Shown: one piece after another, positions 1-11,570 of the stretch | Numbering within the stretch: the first letter of the stretch is position 1 | How the letters are laid out: each line of letters opens with the position of its first letter | From: Protostelium mycophagum | Taxonomy: Eukaryota; Evosea; Variosea; Protosteliida; Protosteliaceae | Direction: 5' to 3' | Length of the DNA: 36,298 nt | NCBI GenBank assembly: GCA_002081555.1 | Contig: MZNV01000744.1 | Span: forward strand, 1 to 36,298 | The notes under the pieces: model-generated | Seen by the model: the letters and a program-made list of their open reading frames with translations, nothing else | Database searches by the model: none | What the model was told of the DNA's origin: nothing | Made by a program: the position numbers and the translations under genes

Positions 1-2099
1 GTTTTGTGCCATCAAAATTGCGTTAATCCTGTTTATAAGCACAATAAATGAGTTGCAAAAAAGAACAGATCAAGGAACAGAACATATGTTCTGTACTAGT
101 ATTTTATTTTTATCTTAATTATAAATGATATTAAGACCATATTTTCACTGGCAACCTATATGCCAAATTCTTTCTTTTATCATATAAAACAATTTTTGAT
201 ATTGTAGTATCATTCATATGACTATTGTTCCTATGATGTAAGCTGTTGTTAAAATGACACTCCTATGAAAACTTTATGCACAGTAATAACCAAGAGTCAG
301 AGGAGGAAGAAGACAAAATTTCACTTAAATTTTGGTTCATCTCATCAGTATAGAGGACAACATCAACTAAATAGACAAGCCAACAGTCTACAACAGATAA
401 AGAGAGGACTTCTATGAATAAAACCACAAGACTGCAATATTCTTGATACAACATCTATGCAATTCTTGAGCTTGTAGACATTATTGGAAAGGTAATGATG
501 AACCATTCACTGAAATAAACTAAACAATTACAGGCCAGATGGCTCTTCTGTCCAAAATCTTTATAAAATACATAGATGCACTTTTATTCCTGTGACTACA
601 GAGGGTGGTACAAAGCTGTCAAAAAAGTACACTGATTTATAAGACAAGAAATTGACAAAATCTTACATCATCAAGCCATTTTCTCCCACTTACAAACAGA
701 AGAAAAATGTGGAGGCTGCAAGACAAGCAAAAGAGAAATATCTTAGGGAGCAAGCTGAAGAGAAAAGACATCATGACAAAACTTCTGTTATGATCAAGAA
801 ATCAAGACACACAAGGAAGGTATCACAACAGTAAAATGGTATGAAAAATTACAAACATCAAAATCTGACATTCCCAAGGTCTTCTTCTGCCAAAGCACAA
901 CAATTGATCCTTGAATAAGATGCTGAGCGGCGCGCAAAGATTGCCAAGAGGCTTGGGGATTCACAGGAGTCTTGTCAACAGGAATTTAATCTTCAGAAAA
1001 CCCTTGTCAAAACTATCTTGATGGCTCTGAACAGCCAATCAAGTCAAGTTATGTTACTAAGATGGAGTCAGACTCTGCAAACTACTCTCAGTATTATCAT
1101 TCTACAATAAGGACCTGCAACTTATTCTACAAGCTACATTTACAGCAAGGATCATTATGGAACAGGTTTTTAGCCAGATCAAGTATTTCCAATTTTCCAT
1201 GCAGCAAAATACTCCTTAGAGAAGAAGAATCACGTCACCTGATGTTCTATTACAGTACAACAAGATTTAGACAGTGATTGCCTCTTTTATCAACAAGCAT
1301 GTCTAACTGAGAAAAGTCATTTCACAGAAATCTTCTCTTGCTAAAGGCCAAATGTTCCAAGAGGACCTGTCATATACATATGCAGCGCCAGAAAGCTTCA
1401 TCTATTTTGCTTCCTGCAAATAGAAAGAGTTGCCCTCTTGATTGTTGGTTTTGCCTGTGTTCTTTCTCAGGTACATCAACAGTTCTATGTTGGTGCGCTG
1501 TCACACAGGTATACACCATCAGCCCAACATGGTCCTTCAATCAAACACAATTAGACACATTTAATGCTGCAGTGAATAAGAATAGAGATGACATGTGGGT
1601 CAATCACTAGGTCCTGTGCCCAAGAGCTTCAAACTGGCAAGACAAGGCTTCATGGATCAAGCAGAGATAGACAAGTCAGTGAATTTCAAACAATTCATTT
1701 TTGCAAAAAGATCTGGCAGTTGATTAACATAAGGCAGATGTGGTGTAATGCAATCCTCATCCCCAAAGGTCAATATCATTGTCTTGTCATGAATGCGTTT
1801 TATGTGGAAGCATGAACTCACACAACACAGGCACACCTGTTTTCTGCACTGCCTGTGTAGATGAAACAAAGTATCTCATCAGCCTCCTTAATGGACCATC
1901 TCTGCTCCAAATAGAAGATAAAGTTTTGCTTGTCCCCTTCATCTCTGATGCGAGATCACAAGGGACAAACGTGGATGGTGACACACAATATCAAGCCTCT
2001 ACAACATATCAGAGCTGCATTTGATGTCCCTGCTCCCTTTTCAGTCAAGTTTGAGCAAGAGACAATATGAGTAAGTGATGAGATCATTGAGATTCTTTA
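1..2099. other. Unresolved AT-rich region with broken short ORFs
   Basis: About 2 kb without a gene I can build. Short open stretches on the plus strand are protein-like: a Lys/Glu/Ala-rich helical segment at about 652-834 and another charged segment at about 925-1060. Neither has an ATG-led continuous model, and several breaks separate them. The segment also lacks the intron words (TGACGTCA, GAGATATC) that fill the rest of the window. It may be a decayed gene or mobile-element remnant. I recognise no family and see no terminal repeats. The right edge is the stop codon of the minus-strand RhoGAP-WD40 gene. Confidence 0.4.
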
Positions 2100-5000
2100 T
2101 CAGACTATTGTATCTCCCAGCGCCCAAATACACAAGGACCCATCATAACTCCCCGTCCATGAACTCCAATTGTTCTTATCACGGTTGTGCACAAAGGCGA
2201 CAGAGCTGATGCTGTCAACATGCTGGTTCTCCGTCGCAGTGTAGCGGGAGAACTATTTGGGTCAGTTTGGGCCATCTACAAACGTTTTTACAACGAGGAA
2301 TGTGAGATTTTTGCCGCCAAAATATTGACAAAAAGATTTGATCGCACCTCCTTTGTGTAAATCTTCATGAACGGTTCCCATCCACAGATCCAGACAAGTG
2401 AATCAAAGTAACCCATGTATCTTATTTTACCAACACCAGGTCCAATTTTGCTCAGAAACTGTTGTGGTCAGTGTTTTCAGAGGGCAGATGTGCAGCTATG
2501 ACGTTGATCTGAGATGTAGATGGTACTAAATATACCACAGTATCATTTGCAACCTCGATGTACTCGAAAAAACGCAAGGATGTCGTGACAATTTGTACTT
2601 GATGCTTGATGAAATAATACTCACGTTGAGAGTGGACTTGTCCCATATGCATATCACGGCGTCATCGCCGCCGCTCAGAATGTGTTCGTCTGTTTCTGCG
2701 AAACATGTTATCTTCCAGTTGTGGTGGCCAGGTATCTCTTTCAGTAAGTTGCCATTCTAAAAACATCAGAAATTTCACATAAATTTATCGAGTCGCAATC
2801 GAACGAATCGATTCGCAAAAAAATTCGAATATGACCGTTACGAAATTACCGCTATTTTGAAGATTCAAATTTCAAATATCTCACCGTATCCCATATCATG
2901 ACACAGCCGTTGTATGTGCCTCCCCAAACATTTCCATTCGGTGAAGAAAACAAAACGAAAAGATTAGCAGATGGCACCCGGATTGTTCCGAGAGAGTTGT
3001 AGTTCATCACGTCAAAACGATGTATCATGTCCCCTTGTAGCCTGTCATGAGGTCACCGGATGACGTCATCAGATGACGTCATCGTTTGTTGTCATGACAA
3101 GAGATGATGCAGATTAATACTCACTTGACGGCCCAAACTTCGTGCCTGCCGTCCATCTGCTTCACAAAAGTCATATTCGAATATTCCTGATCAACCGAGA
3201 ACTTGAGTTCTCGTGTTTGCGCGCTCCAAACGCGAATGGCACGGTTACTACCGACCCAGATCTCGGAACTGTCGTTCTTGGAACCGAGGGTCGCGATGGC
3301 GCGGACGGCGTTGCGGGAGGTGGCGGGTGCTGATTTTGGCGCCAAAACGGAAAAAATGTGGCCGTATTGTTCCGCCGGACCGTTGTCGATTGTGTACAGG
3401 GTGGTGTAGGTCTGAAAGTCTCAAAATGATGATCATGTACAATATATCTCGTCGACACGTGATGACATCATGAAATGACATCATGAAATGACATCACATA
3501 GGTTGGTGCACCATGATGAGATTGAGATATCTTTTCATGACGTCTTACCTGAGTATCCCACACTTTTATGGATGTTGCGGAGGCCGTGATTACGTGACTC
3601 ACTCCTGTCGGAAATCTCATAGAAAGTACGGCATGTATAGCTTTTGGTGATGCAACAATCCTTCGGCCCGTCCAAACGATACCCCCGCTTGCCTGAGATG
3701 TCATAAATGAATGTCATGACGTCATGGAGAATGTCATGATGATGAAAATGAGGGGGTCATTTTTGTATGGATCTGATTGAAATGCAGAGCATTGATGCGG
3801 AGGCACAAATATTTGGGCAGATGACCTCATACTCTTCATTTCATAACGTGATGCTCCTGTCATGACATGATGATGAGATATCTTACCAGGTCACGGTCTA
3901 AATATTCCGAGAATAAAGAGTGGTAGTTGTCTATCATTAATTTGGTGACATTGATTATATTCTGCTGTTGTAGTGCGTCATTTTGTGACCCTCCCGTTGT
4001 GGCCTGGATTTCAGTGAATTTTCGTTAAAATTCTGTGGTCGTAATGTCTACATTTCTGATTGCAGCAATTTCTTCGTGATTGTGTGTGCCAAAATGTCTA
4101 CATTTTGATTCTACAATTAAGTTTGCAGCTCTACGACAAAATTTTGGACAAAAAATGATGTGTCGAGATTGAAAAATTCAAATGAAAAAGCCGTTATTTT
4201 TGGCGGGAAACTCACCTGAGATCGAAACACCGCTGGTCCAATAGCAACAGCGAGAGCATTGACATTCATACTATTTACGGCTGCACTTATGTCAATGAAA
4301 TTACAAAATAATTCAAATAAATCACACAAAAGCAAAAAAAATTCGAAACGAAGTAAAATTAGATAATAAATATTAAATTACCCTCATTTCTGGAGATATT
4401 CCACATCAGGCATATAACAGACTGTAGAACTCTCGCGTTAATATCTGGTAGTGATTTTATGAGCCGTTGTAGACTCTCAACTCCCTCCTCTGTATTCATC
4501 CCCCCAATCGCGATAAACTGCGGTTGTAGATGTTCCTGACAATTTCAGTAAAATTGTATTTTTCGAGATTTTTTCAGAAAAATTTCATCCGCGTATCATC
4601 CCGAAACGAATCCTCCTTATCTTAACGTGATGAGACACGTTAGCTTACCGTGACGATGGACTCGGGCAGCTCTTTCAAGAATGATTTTACAAGTCCGGTA
4701 GCGATGGTTAGATCGATTGGAGAATGAGACACTGGACGAATCACTGGGTCCCCTAATCTTATTTTAATATTTTTGATTTATTTATGATTCTTTTTGATTT
4801 TTTTTGGATTTTTGTTTGATTTTTTTGCTTGAATTTTTGACTTGATTTTTTATTGAATATTTCTAGGGCTTTTTGTGTCTCTTCCGATTTTTTTTATTTT
4901 ATTTTTTCTGGTTCATTTTTTTATATCTCTTGTGCATTTTTTCAGAATTTTGATTATTTTCAACTCGAGATCAAATTTTAAAATTACAGAATTAAATATT

Positions 5001-6359
5001 CACCTTGGTCGATCAATTTTTTGTATGCATCCAAAGCAGCCTAAAAGATTCAGGTTATTCATTTGAAATTTGAATTGTATATTTTGGCGGGAAATTCGAA
5101 CCTTGTCAGCGTTTGTTCTGAAGATCCCTTCCATGTTGAGTCCTGAAATTTTGTTACTTAATTTTGATTTTAATTCAATTCCAGAAATTTTTCACAACTC
5201 AAAGAAGATGATGGAGTACCTCTTAACATGATGTACTTGATGATGTCATCCAAAAATTTCGGTAACGTGATGTTTTTTCTGCTCTTCTTCACATTAGCCA
5301 TAACAGCCTCTAAAGGCCTCCCAAACACCCTGCGTAAGTTGAATACGTCTACAACGCTCGTTGTGAAGCGCTCACCTGCGGTCGTCTGAGCGTGCAGACA
5401 GCGGTGTTCCGACAAAATTGCTGACCGAGGCATTCCTTGCTCTTGAGGAAAACTTGGCCTTTTTGAAATAAATGAATATTTCTCATCGATATAGATTATA
5501 ATTTATAATGTCATGGGATATGACGATGATAATCACCTGATTTGTCAATTGATTTGAGATGCTAATCGGTGTCGCTGTGAAGATAAATATACATGTAATC
5601 TTGTTCTAAGAAAGCGATGTGTGTCAGAAATGAAGACCTACGTGGAAGATCTTCTGGACCTGGAATAAACTTTCTCCTCTCTTGGTTTTTCCGAGATTCT
5701 TTTAAGAAGGAATTGATCCTCTTTTGCATGACTTGGGTGCTGCCGCCCACCTATGATAAACATTTAGCACCATTAATTAGAGACAGATCTGACCTCGTAT
5801 TCATAACTTCTGTCTTTTGTGGTTACAATGATCTTTACTTTTGAATTAGCACTTTGTGGATATCTGAATGAATGTGAGCTGTGATTAGACAACAGTTGAT
5901 TCACTTTTTGTCCAGATATAGTTCTATGGGTTTTCCTGGGGTTGCCTCTGCTTCCAAGTCTATCATATATCAGATGATGTTCGATGACATTTAAAGTCAT
6001 ATCTCACCCAAAGACCTCTCTGTCCCAGTCCTATTACCTTTAAAGTGTTAGCCGCTTTTTATGTTAAACCAGGCTGATATATGCCGAAAGATTAGAATCT
6101 GACGACAGTCGCACTCTATCTGAAATAGTTTTACCTCTGCTCATGAGAACTGTGCTTCGAAATGCAAGATGAGCCGATGTGTCTTCGATTTACCCGCAAA
6201 TAAAATATCCCAAACCAAAAATCGGTTTTGCGTTTCTGCGAACCCAGCATGATCCACAGATGCGCCAGTTCTTTGCCAGCTCCTCTTGGAAAGATTTTCA
6301 TCCATTGAGTCAGAGCTGCCAAGCCCTTCTTGAATCTTCTCGTACAACTTAGAATACAT
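2100..6359 (-). CDS. RhoGAP-WD40 fusion protein, many exons
   Basis: Likely inactivates Rho/Rac-type GTPases at a site chosen by a C-terminal beta-propeller. The proposed start is the ATG at 6359 (MYSKLYEKIQEG), since no ATG lies in the open frames upstream. The N-terminal exons (6359 to about 5540) hold an unassigned, perhaps PH-like, region. The RhoGAP domain spans about 5340-4200. It starts VFGRPLEAVMANVKK, has the arginine-finger loop GLNMEGIFRTNADK near 5110, continues with SFLKELPESIV near 4680, and ends MNVNALAVAIGPAVFR near 4250. WD40 exons follow at about 3700-3560, 3345-3121, 3050-2886, 2760-2620, 2400-2310 and 2270-2100, with repeat ends IKVWDT, IRVWSA, VMIWDT, VICIWDK and LCIWALGD. 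The TGA stop is at 2102-2100. Domain calls are firm. The N-terminal splicing and one WD40 exon near 2500 are not settled. Confidence 0.85.
4745..4975. repeat. T-rich low-complexity intron sequence
   Basis: A run of TTTTTGATTT-like units inside the intron between two RhoGAP exons. On the coding (minus) strand it is A-rich. It is degenerate, with no fixed period, and looks like simple-sequence drift. Confidence 0.6.
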
Positions 6360-6574
6360 AAAAATTGTTGTTGCTCCAAAGTCGCCGCAGCTCTGTTGCA
6401 GGCCAAAACAAGACCTTTTCCACAATGCCCACCTCGGTTAGATCTCTCCTCTCTAGTTGGAGGCAATCAACGTGTTCACACAAGTCGACTCCCGGGTTCG
6501 ACTCTTGGTGGTAGACACATTTTTCACACGCTTTTTTTTCTGGCAAGATTCTCGAATTGAATCACAATCGGAAC
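6360..6574. promoter_or_regulatory. Shared 215-bp divergent promoter region
   Basis: This stretch separates the proposed start codons of the minus-strand RhoGAP-WD40 gene and the plus-strand DDX31 gene, so it must hold both promoters or 5' UTRs. I see no clear TATA box. A pyrimidine-rich run lies at about 6528-6541. The promoter role is inferred from gene arrangement only. Confidence 0.45.
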
Positions 6575-9500
6575 ATGGAAGACGACGATGATCTCCAACT
6601 CAACTTTGAGGGTGCATATAATCCTCCTCCAAAACAAAAGACATCAGCCCCCACCGTTGTCATACAAACACAATCGAAGAATGATGTAGATTTAACCAAG
6701 AAGAGAAAAGAATCAGAACAACAACAGAAGTTTAAGAGGCAAAAGACAGAGGTCGCGAAGAAGATAGCTTCTGCGCCACAAGCAGGGACCTTATCACTCA
6801 AGAAGATTGAGCAGGACGAGTTAAAGAAGGTATGGACCTGACATTGTCTGTTATTCCCTGCGTGTAGACAATATGTCATCAATATGATGATTCTCTCCTT
6901 ACCTCTGAACATGTTGATGTGATTGCGTGCTACTTCATCCTCTTAATCCATAAAATGTTCACAATGCTTGGTAATACACAAGACCCACCTGAAATATTGC
7001 AGGAGAAAGAAGGAAAAGAAGAGTCGTCTGTATTTGAGGGAGATATCGACTCTTTTGATAAGTTCGGTCTGAATGATAGATTGTCCGCATGCATCAAAGG
7101 TCATCATCTTTCCAATGTGTCGGATAATTTTTCGATCAAGATTTTATTTTAAAATTTTTTTAATTTGAGAAAATTTTGACTTTTTATCGACATTTTTTTC
7201 TTATTTAGAGAAGAAAATATATTCACAAAAATATTCTGCGTCTCAATGTTTTGACCCGAACAGACAAGTTGAAGCTGACAAGACCTACGACAATCCAGCA
7301 GAAGGGTGTGAGATATCTCATCTCCACGTCACGTGACGCCTTGATCAAGGCTGAAACCGGTAGCGGAAAGACATTGACATACTTATTGCCTATTTTGGAG
7401 AAGTTACAGAGGTTGTCTAAGGAGACAAAGATACACAGAGACCAGGGTACTTATGCTGTGGTGAGTTTACATCGTTGTAGACGTCATGTGATGATCTCCA
7501 TCTCGATGATGATCATCATCGTGATGAATTTTCGGAGAAAATTGAGATCACGTGACTGCGATTGATCACGTGACTGGAGGTGACGGATTGTAGATACTGG
7601 CCCCTACTAGAGAGTTGTGCATTCAAATATTGAATACTTTGAACAAGTTAATTTCTGCTTCACCTTGGATCGTCCCCGGTGCAGTGATGGGTGTTATTTT
7701 ATTCACATTTTTTATTATTTATTTTTTGTCAATTTTTTTTGTGGAAATAAAAAGTTTAAATTTATTTTATTTTTTCGCAATGTTGTTCTGATATCATTGT
7801 CATGATCATCATCATGATGTCGTCTGGTCCTCACGTCATTCTGACACTTCTGACAGGTGGAGAGAAAAAGTCATCCGAAAAAGCTCGATTACGTAAAGGC
7901 ATCACGGTGCTCGTGGCAACTCCTGGAAGACTTTTGGATCATTTGAATACGACCAGCTCATTCAAAGTGGACTGTCTCAAATATTTAGTCCTCGACGAGG
8001 CGGACAGGCTTCTCGACTTGGGTTTTGAGAAGGACGTCAACACGATTGTCGACATTTTCAGAAGGCAATCAAAGGCGAGGACAGAGTGAGTAGAGAATGT
8101 CGACATTTATCGAGTCATTTCGTACATCATTTGAAACGTTATTTTTGGCGGGAAACTTTTCTCTGAACTTTCCAGTGCTCAGAACGTGGAAGCAGAAGGC
8201 TTTCAGAGTGTTTTGATCTCAGCTACATTGAAGGATGACATAAAGAGGCTGGCCGGCCAGAACATGAGAGACCCCGAATACATCTCTACGGGAGATGCTG
8301 ACAAGTTTGTTTTTTATGGAGAAAAATTCAAAAAAAAATTTTCAATTTGTGGAATGAATTTATTTTTCTGAGATTTTTATTGAACAATTTCACCGTGCAA
8401 TTTATTTCTATCCGGTTGAAATGAACTCTTTTCCAGGGAAAAGAACCAAAAGCCAGGAAAATCCGAGGTGGATTCCGAGGAAAAAGAGTCCTTCAAAGCG
8501 CCAAAACAACTACACCAATACTATGTTAATGTGGACTGTAAAGACAGGCTCGTCACATTGGTTTCTCTTCTCAGGTGGAAGTCCACTAACACGGAGTGAG
8601 TCTCATTGATTTGTGCCACGGTCCCAAAATTTTGTGCCAGACACTCGGACCGAATATTCGTGCCACCGTTTCAATCATTTGAGACGATATGATTCTGAGA
8701 AATTTCCAGGAAGCCTGCCAAAATGATAGTTTTCTTGTCAAATACAGATGCTGTTGATTTCACTTATGCGATTTTGACGCAATCGAGATTTCCCTACAAA
8801 CGTCAGAGTTCCGCGGACGAAGAGGTGTGTTCTCAGAACTAGAAGCGAAATTTCGCTGAAAAATCCAGGCACCACAAGCTCTCATTCCGATGAAACTGTA
8901 CAGACTGCACGGTAACATGGCACAAGTGGATAGAACTAGGGTTTACGTCGACTACAACGCGGCAGAGTCAGGAATTTTACTCTGCACAGATGTCGGTAAG
9001 ATCTTGAATTTGATTCAAAATTGAAATGAAAATAATTTTCTTTTCAATTAAAAATGCTTTGGAAATATATATTATTAATATTATTATTTACGATTTTTTT
9101 TCAAGTTTAAAAAGAAATGTTTTGAATAATAATGACTGGATGCAGTTGCTCGTGGTATGGATTTCCCAGGTGTAGATTGGATTATACAATACGACCCTCC
9201 AGGTATGATATCTCATATCTCCCTCCTTGTCCGTGAAGACAGTCTTTCGAGATATCGCTTGCAGAGCATGTTGCCAAATCACGTTTTCAACCTCCAATAT
9301 ATTGTACCGCATTGTAGAACCAGATCCTTTATCTATGACATCACATCGAGACATCTTCGCCACAAAAACACATCACGTCAAGACATCATATTGATATGTC
9401 GTAGGTGAGACAAGGGAGTATATTCACAGAATTGGAAGGACTGCTAGGCTTGGAAAAATCGGAAATGCGGTCGTCTTCTTGCTTCCAGCAGAGATGTCAT

Positions 9501-10344
9501 ACATCGACTTGCTGAAACGTCATAACGTGAGTATTCCGGGTTCGATTACTTCCCCCGACTCATTTTTAGTCGAGTTTCAAAACACCAAGTTCGAAAAAAA
9601 ATTTCCCGCCAAAATATCCGATTCAAATTTCAAAAATTTCCTGATTTTCTCAGATCGAGATCGCCGGTCTAGATGCAAATGAGATGAGAGAGACATTACC
9701 GAAGGCTTCAAAGCAAGATAATGACGGATCCCATTCTTTACAGTTATACTATGAACGCATGATCATCGATGATCCCGAACTTGCAGGTGAGTTTTTATTT
9801 TTATTTATTATTCGGGTTTGCTTTTATTATTTTATAATTTTCAGAAAATTAAATTGGTATTTTTGATGGAATTTTCTGTCTGTGAAAACCTAAAAAATTG
9901 CTGATGGAATCATCGCGACATCCCAAATGACATCTTACCGAAACATCTCGAGATATCTCATCATGACGTCACGACTGATGCCTCCAGGACTGGCAAGAAA
10001 AGGATTCGCCTCCTTCGTGAAGGCATACTCCACCCATTCTAAAGAAACAAAGCACGTTTTCCACGTGAAGAATTTACACTTGGGGCACGTCGCCAAAGCT
10101 TTCGCGTTACGTGAACAACCGAAGGATGTCACGGTAAGAGATGATGTCTCTGTGTTTTGTTGAAGATCATCTTTTCACAATCAATGAATCATGCTCCAAA
10201 TGACACAGACAGGTGCAACAAACGAAGAATGCAAAGGCCCTCAATAGAGAGAAGAGTAAAGACGTCAAGCACGCCGCCGCAATGAGCAGAAGAGGTAACG
10301 CGATGCAGGCCGCCCATACCAGCGAATTCGAAGCTGGATTTTGA
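6575..10344 (+). CDS. DDX31: DEAD-box RNA helicase DDX31/Dbp7, ribosome biogenesis
   Basis: ATP-dependent RNA helicase of the Dbp7/DDX31 family, which acts in the nucleolus on 60S pre-ribosomes. It starts at ATG 6575 ([13 protein letters not shown]). The N-terminus is Lys/Glu-rich. Motifs are in order: [10 protein letters not shown], motif I AETGSGKT (7350), Ia LAPTREL (7598), TPGRLLDHL (7920), DEAD in [14 protein letters not shown] (7990), SAT in LISATLKDD (8215), [17 protein letters not shown] typical of Dbp7 (8510), [11 protein letters not shown] (8725), the [10 protein letters not shown] exon (9155) and [10 protein letters not shown] (9430). The C-terminal DUF4217 part reads [11 protein letters not shown] then [21 protein letters not shown] (10010-10115). 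The TGA is at 10342-10344. Exons are split by roughly a dozen short introns. All core motifs are intact, so it looks functional. Confidence 0.95.
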
Positions 10345-10662
10345 GGAGTTCTATAAAGCAATGTGCGGGTGTTTCTGTGCTTTTTATCTCGTTCTTCGGA
10401 ACGATTCTGCGGAATTCTGACGGAAAAAGATTATCGAATTTTTCCGGTCCGACATAAGAATTAACTGTGAAATCTAGGTGAAATTTCGCGGTTTTTTGTG
10501 AATAATTTGAGCTTGCAGGAGAACCACCGAAATTGTACACGTCGACACACACAAATACCTCATTACTACCTCTATAACTTGAGACCTCGAGAAAACGTTC
10601 ATGGATACAATAACATCATAATTTCAACAACACATCACATCACAACACACAAACACATCAAC
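10345..10662. other. Intergenic spacer after DDX31
   Basis: About 320 bp between the DDX31 stop and a small ORF. It contains the DDX31 3' end and, at 10626-10660, an A/C-rich run (repeats of CACA and CATCA) just upstream of the next ATG that looks like a 5' UTR. No other gene is seen. Confidence 0.4.
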
Positions 10663-10851
10663 ATGGACAGATACTCAAGACGACCTCTAAAGCAGTCGGG
10701 CGAGTTCAACTTTAGGACAAAAGGGATGTTTGATAGAGACAAGACCGCGTCTTCATCATCACATACAACCGACGTAATGGAGGACTCACAAAAAAGAAGA
10801 GATCGAGATGACCGCATGTTTTGGTCATCCGCTCGGCGGATGGAGATCTGA
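10663..10851 (+). CDS. Small basic protein, 62 aa, hypothetical
   Basis: A complete ATG-to-TGA ORF (MDRYSRRPLKQSGEFNFRTK at the N-terminus) with a polar, charged composition. It carries a Ser run, an RRDRDDR-like patch and no hydrophobic segment. It follows an A/C-rich leader and sits between two convergent genes. It could be a stand-alone small protein or the first exon of a gene whose other exons I could not find. No family is recognised. Support is only the open frame, its ATG and its codon-like composition. Confidence 0.4.
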   Translation: MDRYSRRPLKQSGEFNFRTKGMFDRDKTASSSSHTTDVMEDSQKRRDRDDRMFWSSARRMEI

Positions 10852-11570
10852 TCCCGTACGATGCACCGTTTTTAATGTGCCTCGAATTGTGTAGATAAAG
10901 AAGGTCTGAGTACGTCATTTATTTTATGCAAAATGTTTGATAAATACTGTTCAAGGGGTAGAATTATACCACATGGATGGGTGGTGTCGGAATGGCGTCT
11001 GGCAGGTGAAATGTTGTTGGTGACAACTGTCAATCAGAATAAAAGATATTATGTTATTTTACTGTGAAATAAAAGATATTATGTTATTTTACTGTGATGT
11101 GTACAAGTGTTTAAGAAGGTGAGTGTTTTATTGATATGGCAGATCATCTCATGAGTTTGTGAATCCTTTGCCTGTTCTATCATATGGTCAGTGCCTCACA
11201 ATAGATCTGGGTGGATCTTGTTAAATAATAAAATTAAAAAAAGTAAGATTTATGCTCTCAAATTCTGCTGGTCCTTTCAGAATTGAACCAAAGGAGTTTT
11301 GGTTGTTGACAAAATGTCATGTCTGTGGTTATTACTGTTATTAATGCGTGTGAAATACAACCGCACGCAACCCTAAAGATGGAAGACTTTGGATTAATTC
11401 CCCAGACCACATCGTGATAATGTCGGGCGAAACTTCAACCGATCTGAACGTGCCAGAGGCCTGTGACATCTCCCACAGAAGCAAGACAAACTTTTCCGCA
11501 TGATGATAGCATCAGCCTCATCTCATTCTCCTCCATGCTTCAACACAAACATCACAAACTACGACATCCT
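10852..11570. other. Intergenic region with 3' UTR-like sequence
   Basis: About 720 bp between convergent genes. It holds a perfect tandem duplication containing AATAAA (11038-11097, listed separately) and a further AATAAA-like A-rich stretch near 11224-11245. A tiny ORF at 11419 (MSGETSTDLNVPEACDISHR, 27 codons in all) is too short to call. The right end is the LDAH stop. Confidence 0.4.
11038..11097. repeat. Perfect 30-bp tandem duplication
   Basis: Two identical 30-bp units starting AATAAAAGATATTATGTTAT lie head to tail, at 11038-11067 and 11068-11097. Each carries an AATAAA hexamer. There are no mismatches, so the duplication is recent. Confidence 0.9.

Noticed and set aside
3203-3473. 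Arg/Trp-rich plus-strand ORFs
   Set aside because: They are the complement of a WD40 exon on the minus strand.
6349-6546. Minus-strand open frame upstream of 6359 as the RhoGAP-WD40 N-terminus
   Set aside because: It has no ATG (only TTG/GTG), and ATG 6359 opens the next supported exon.
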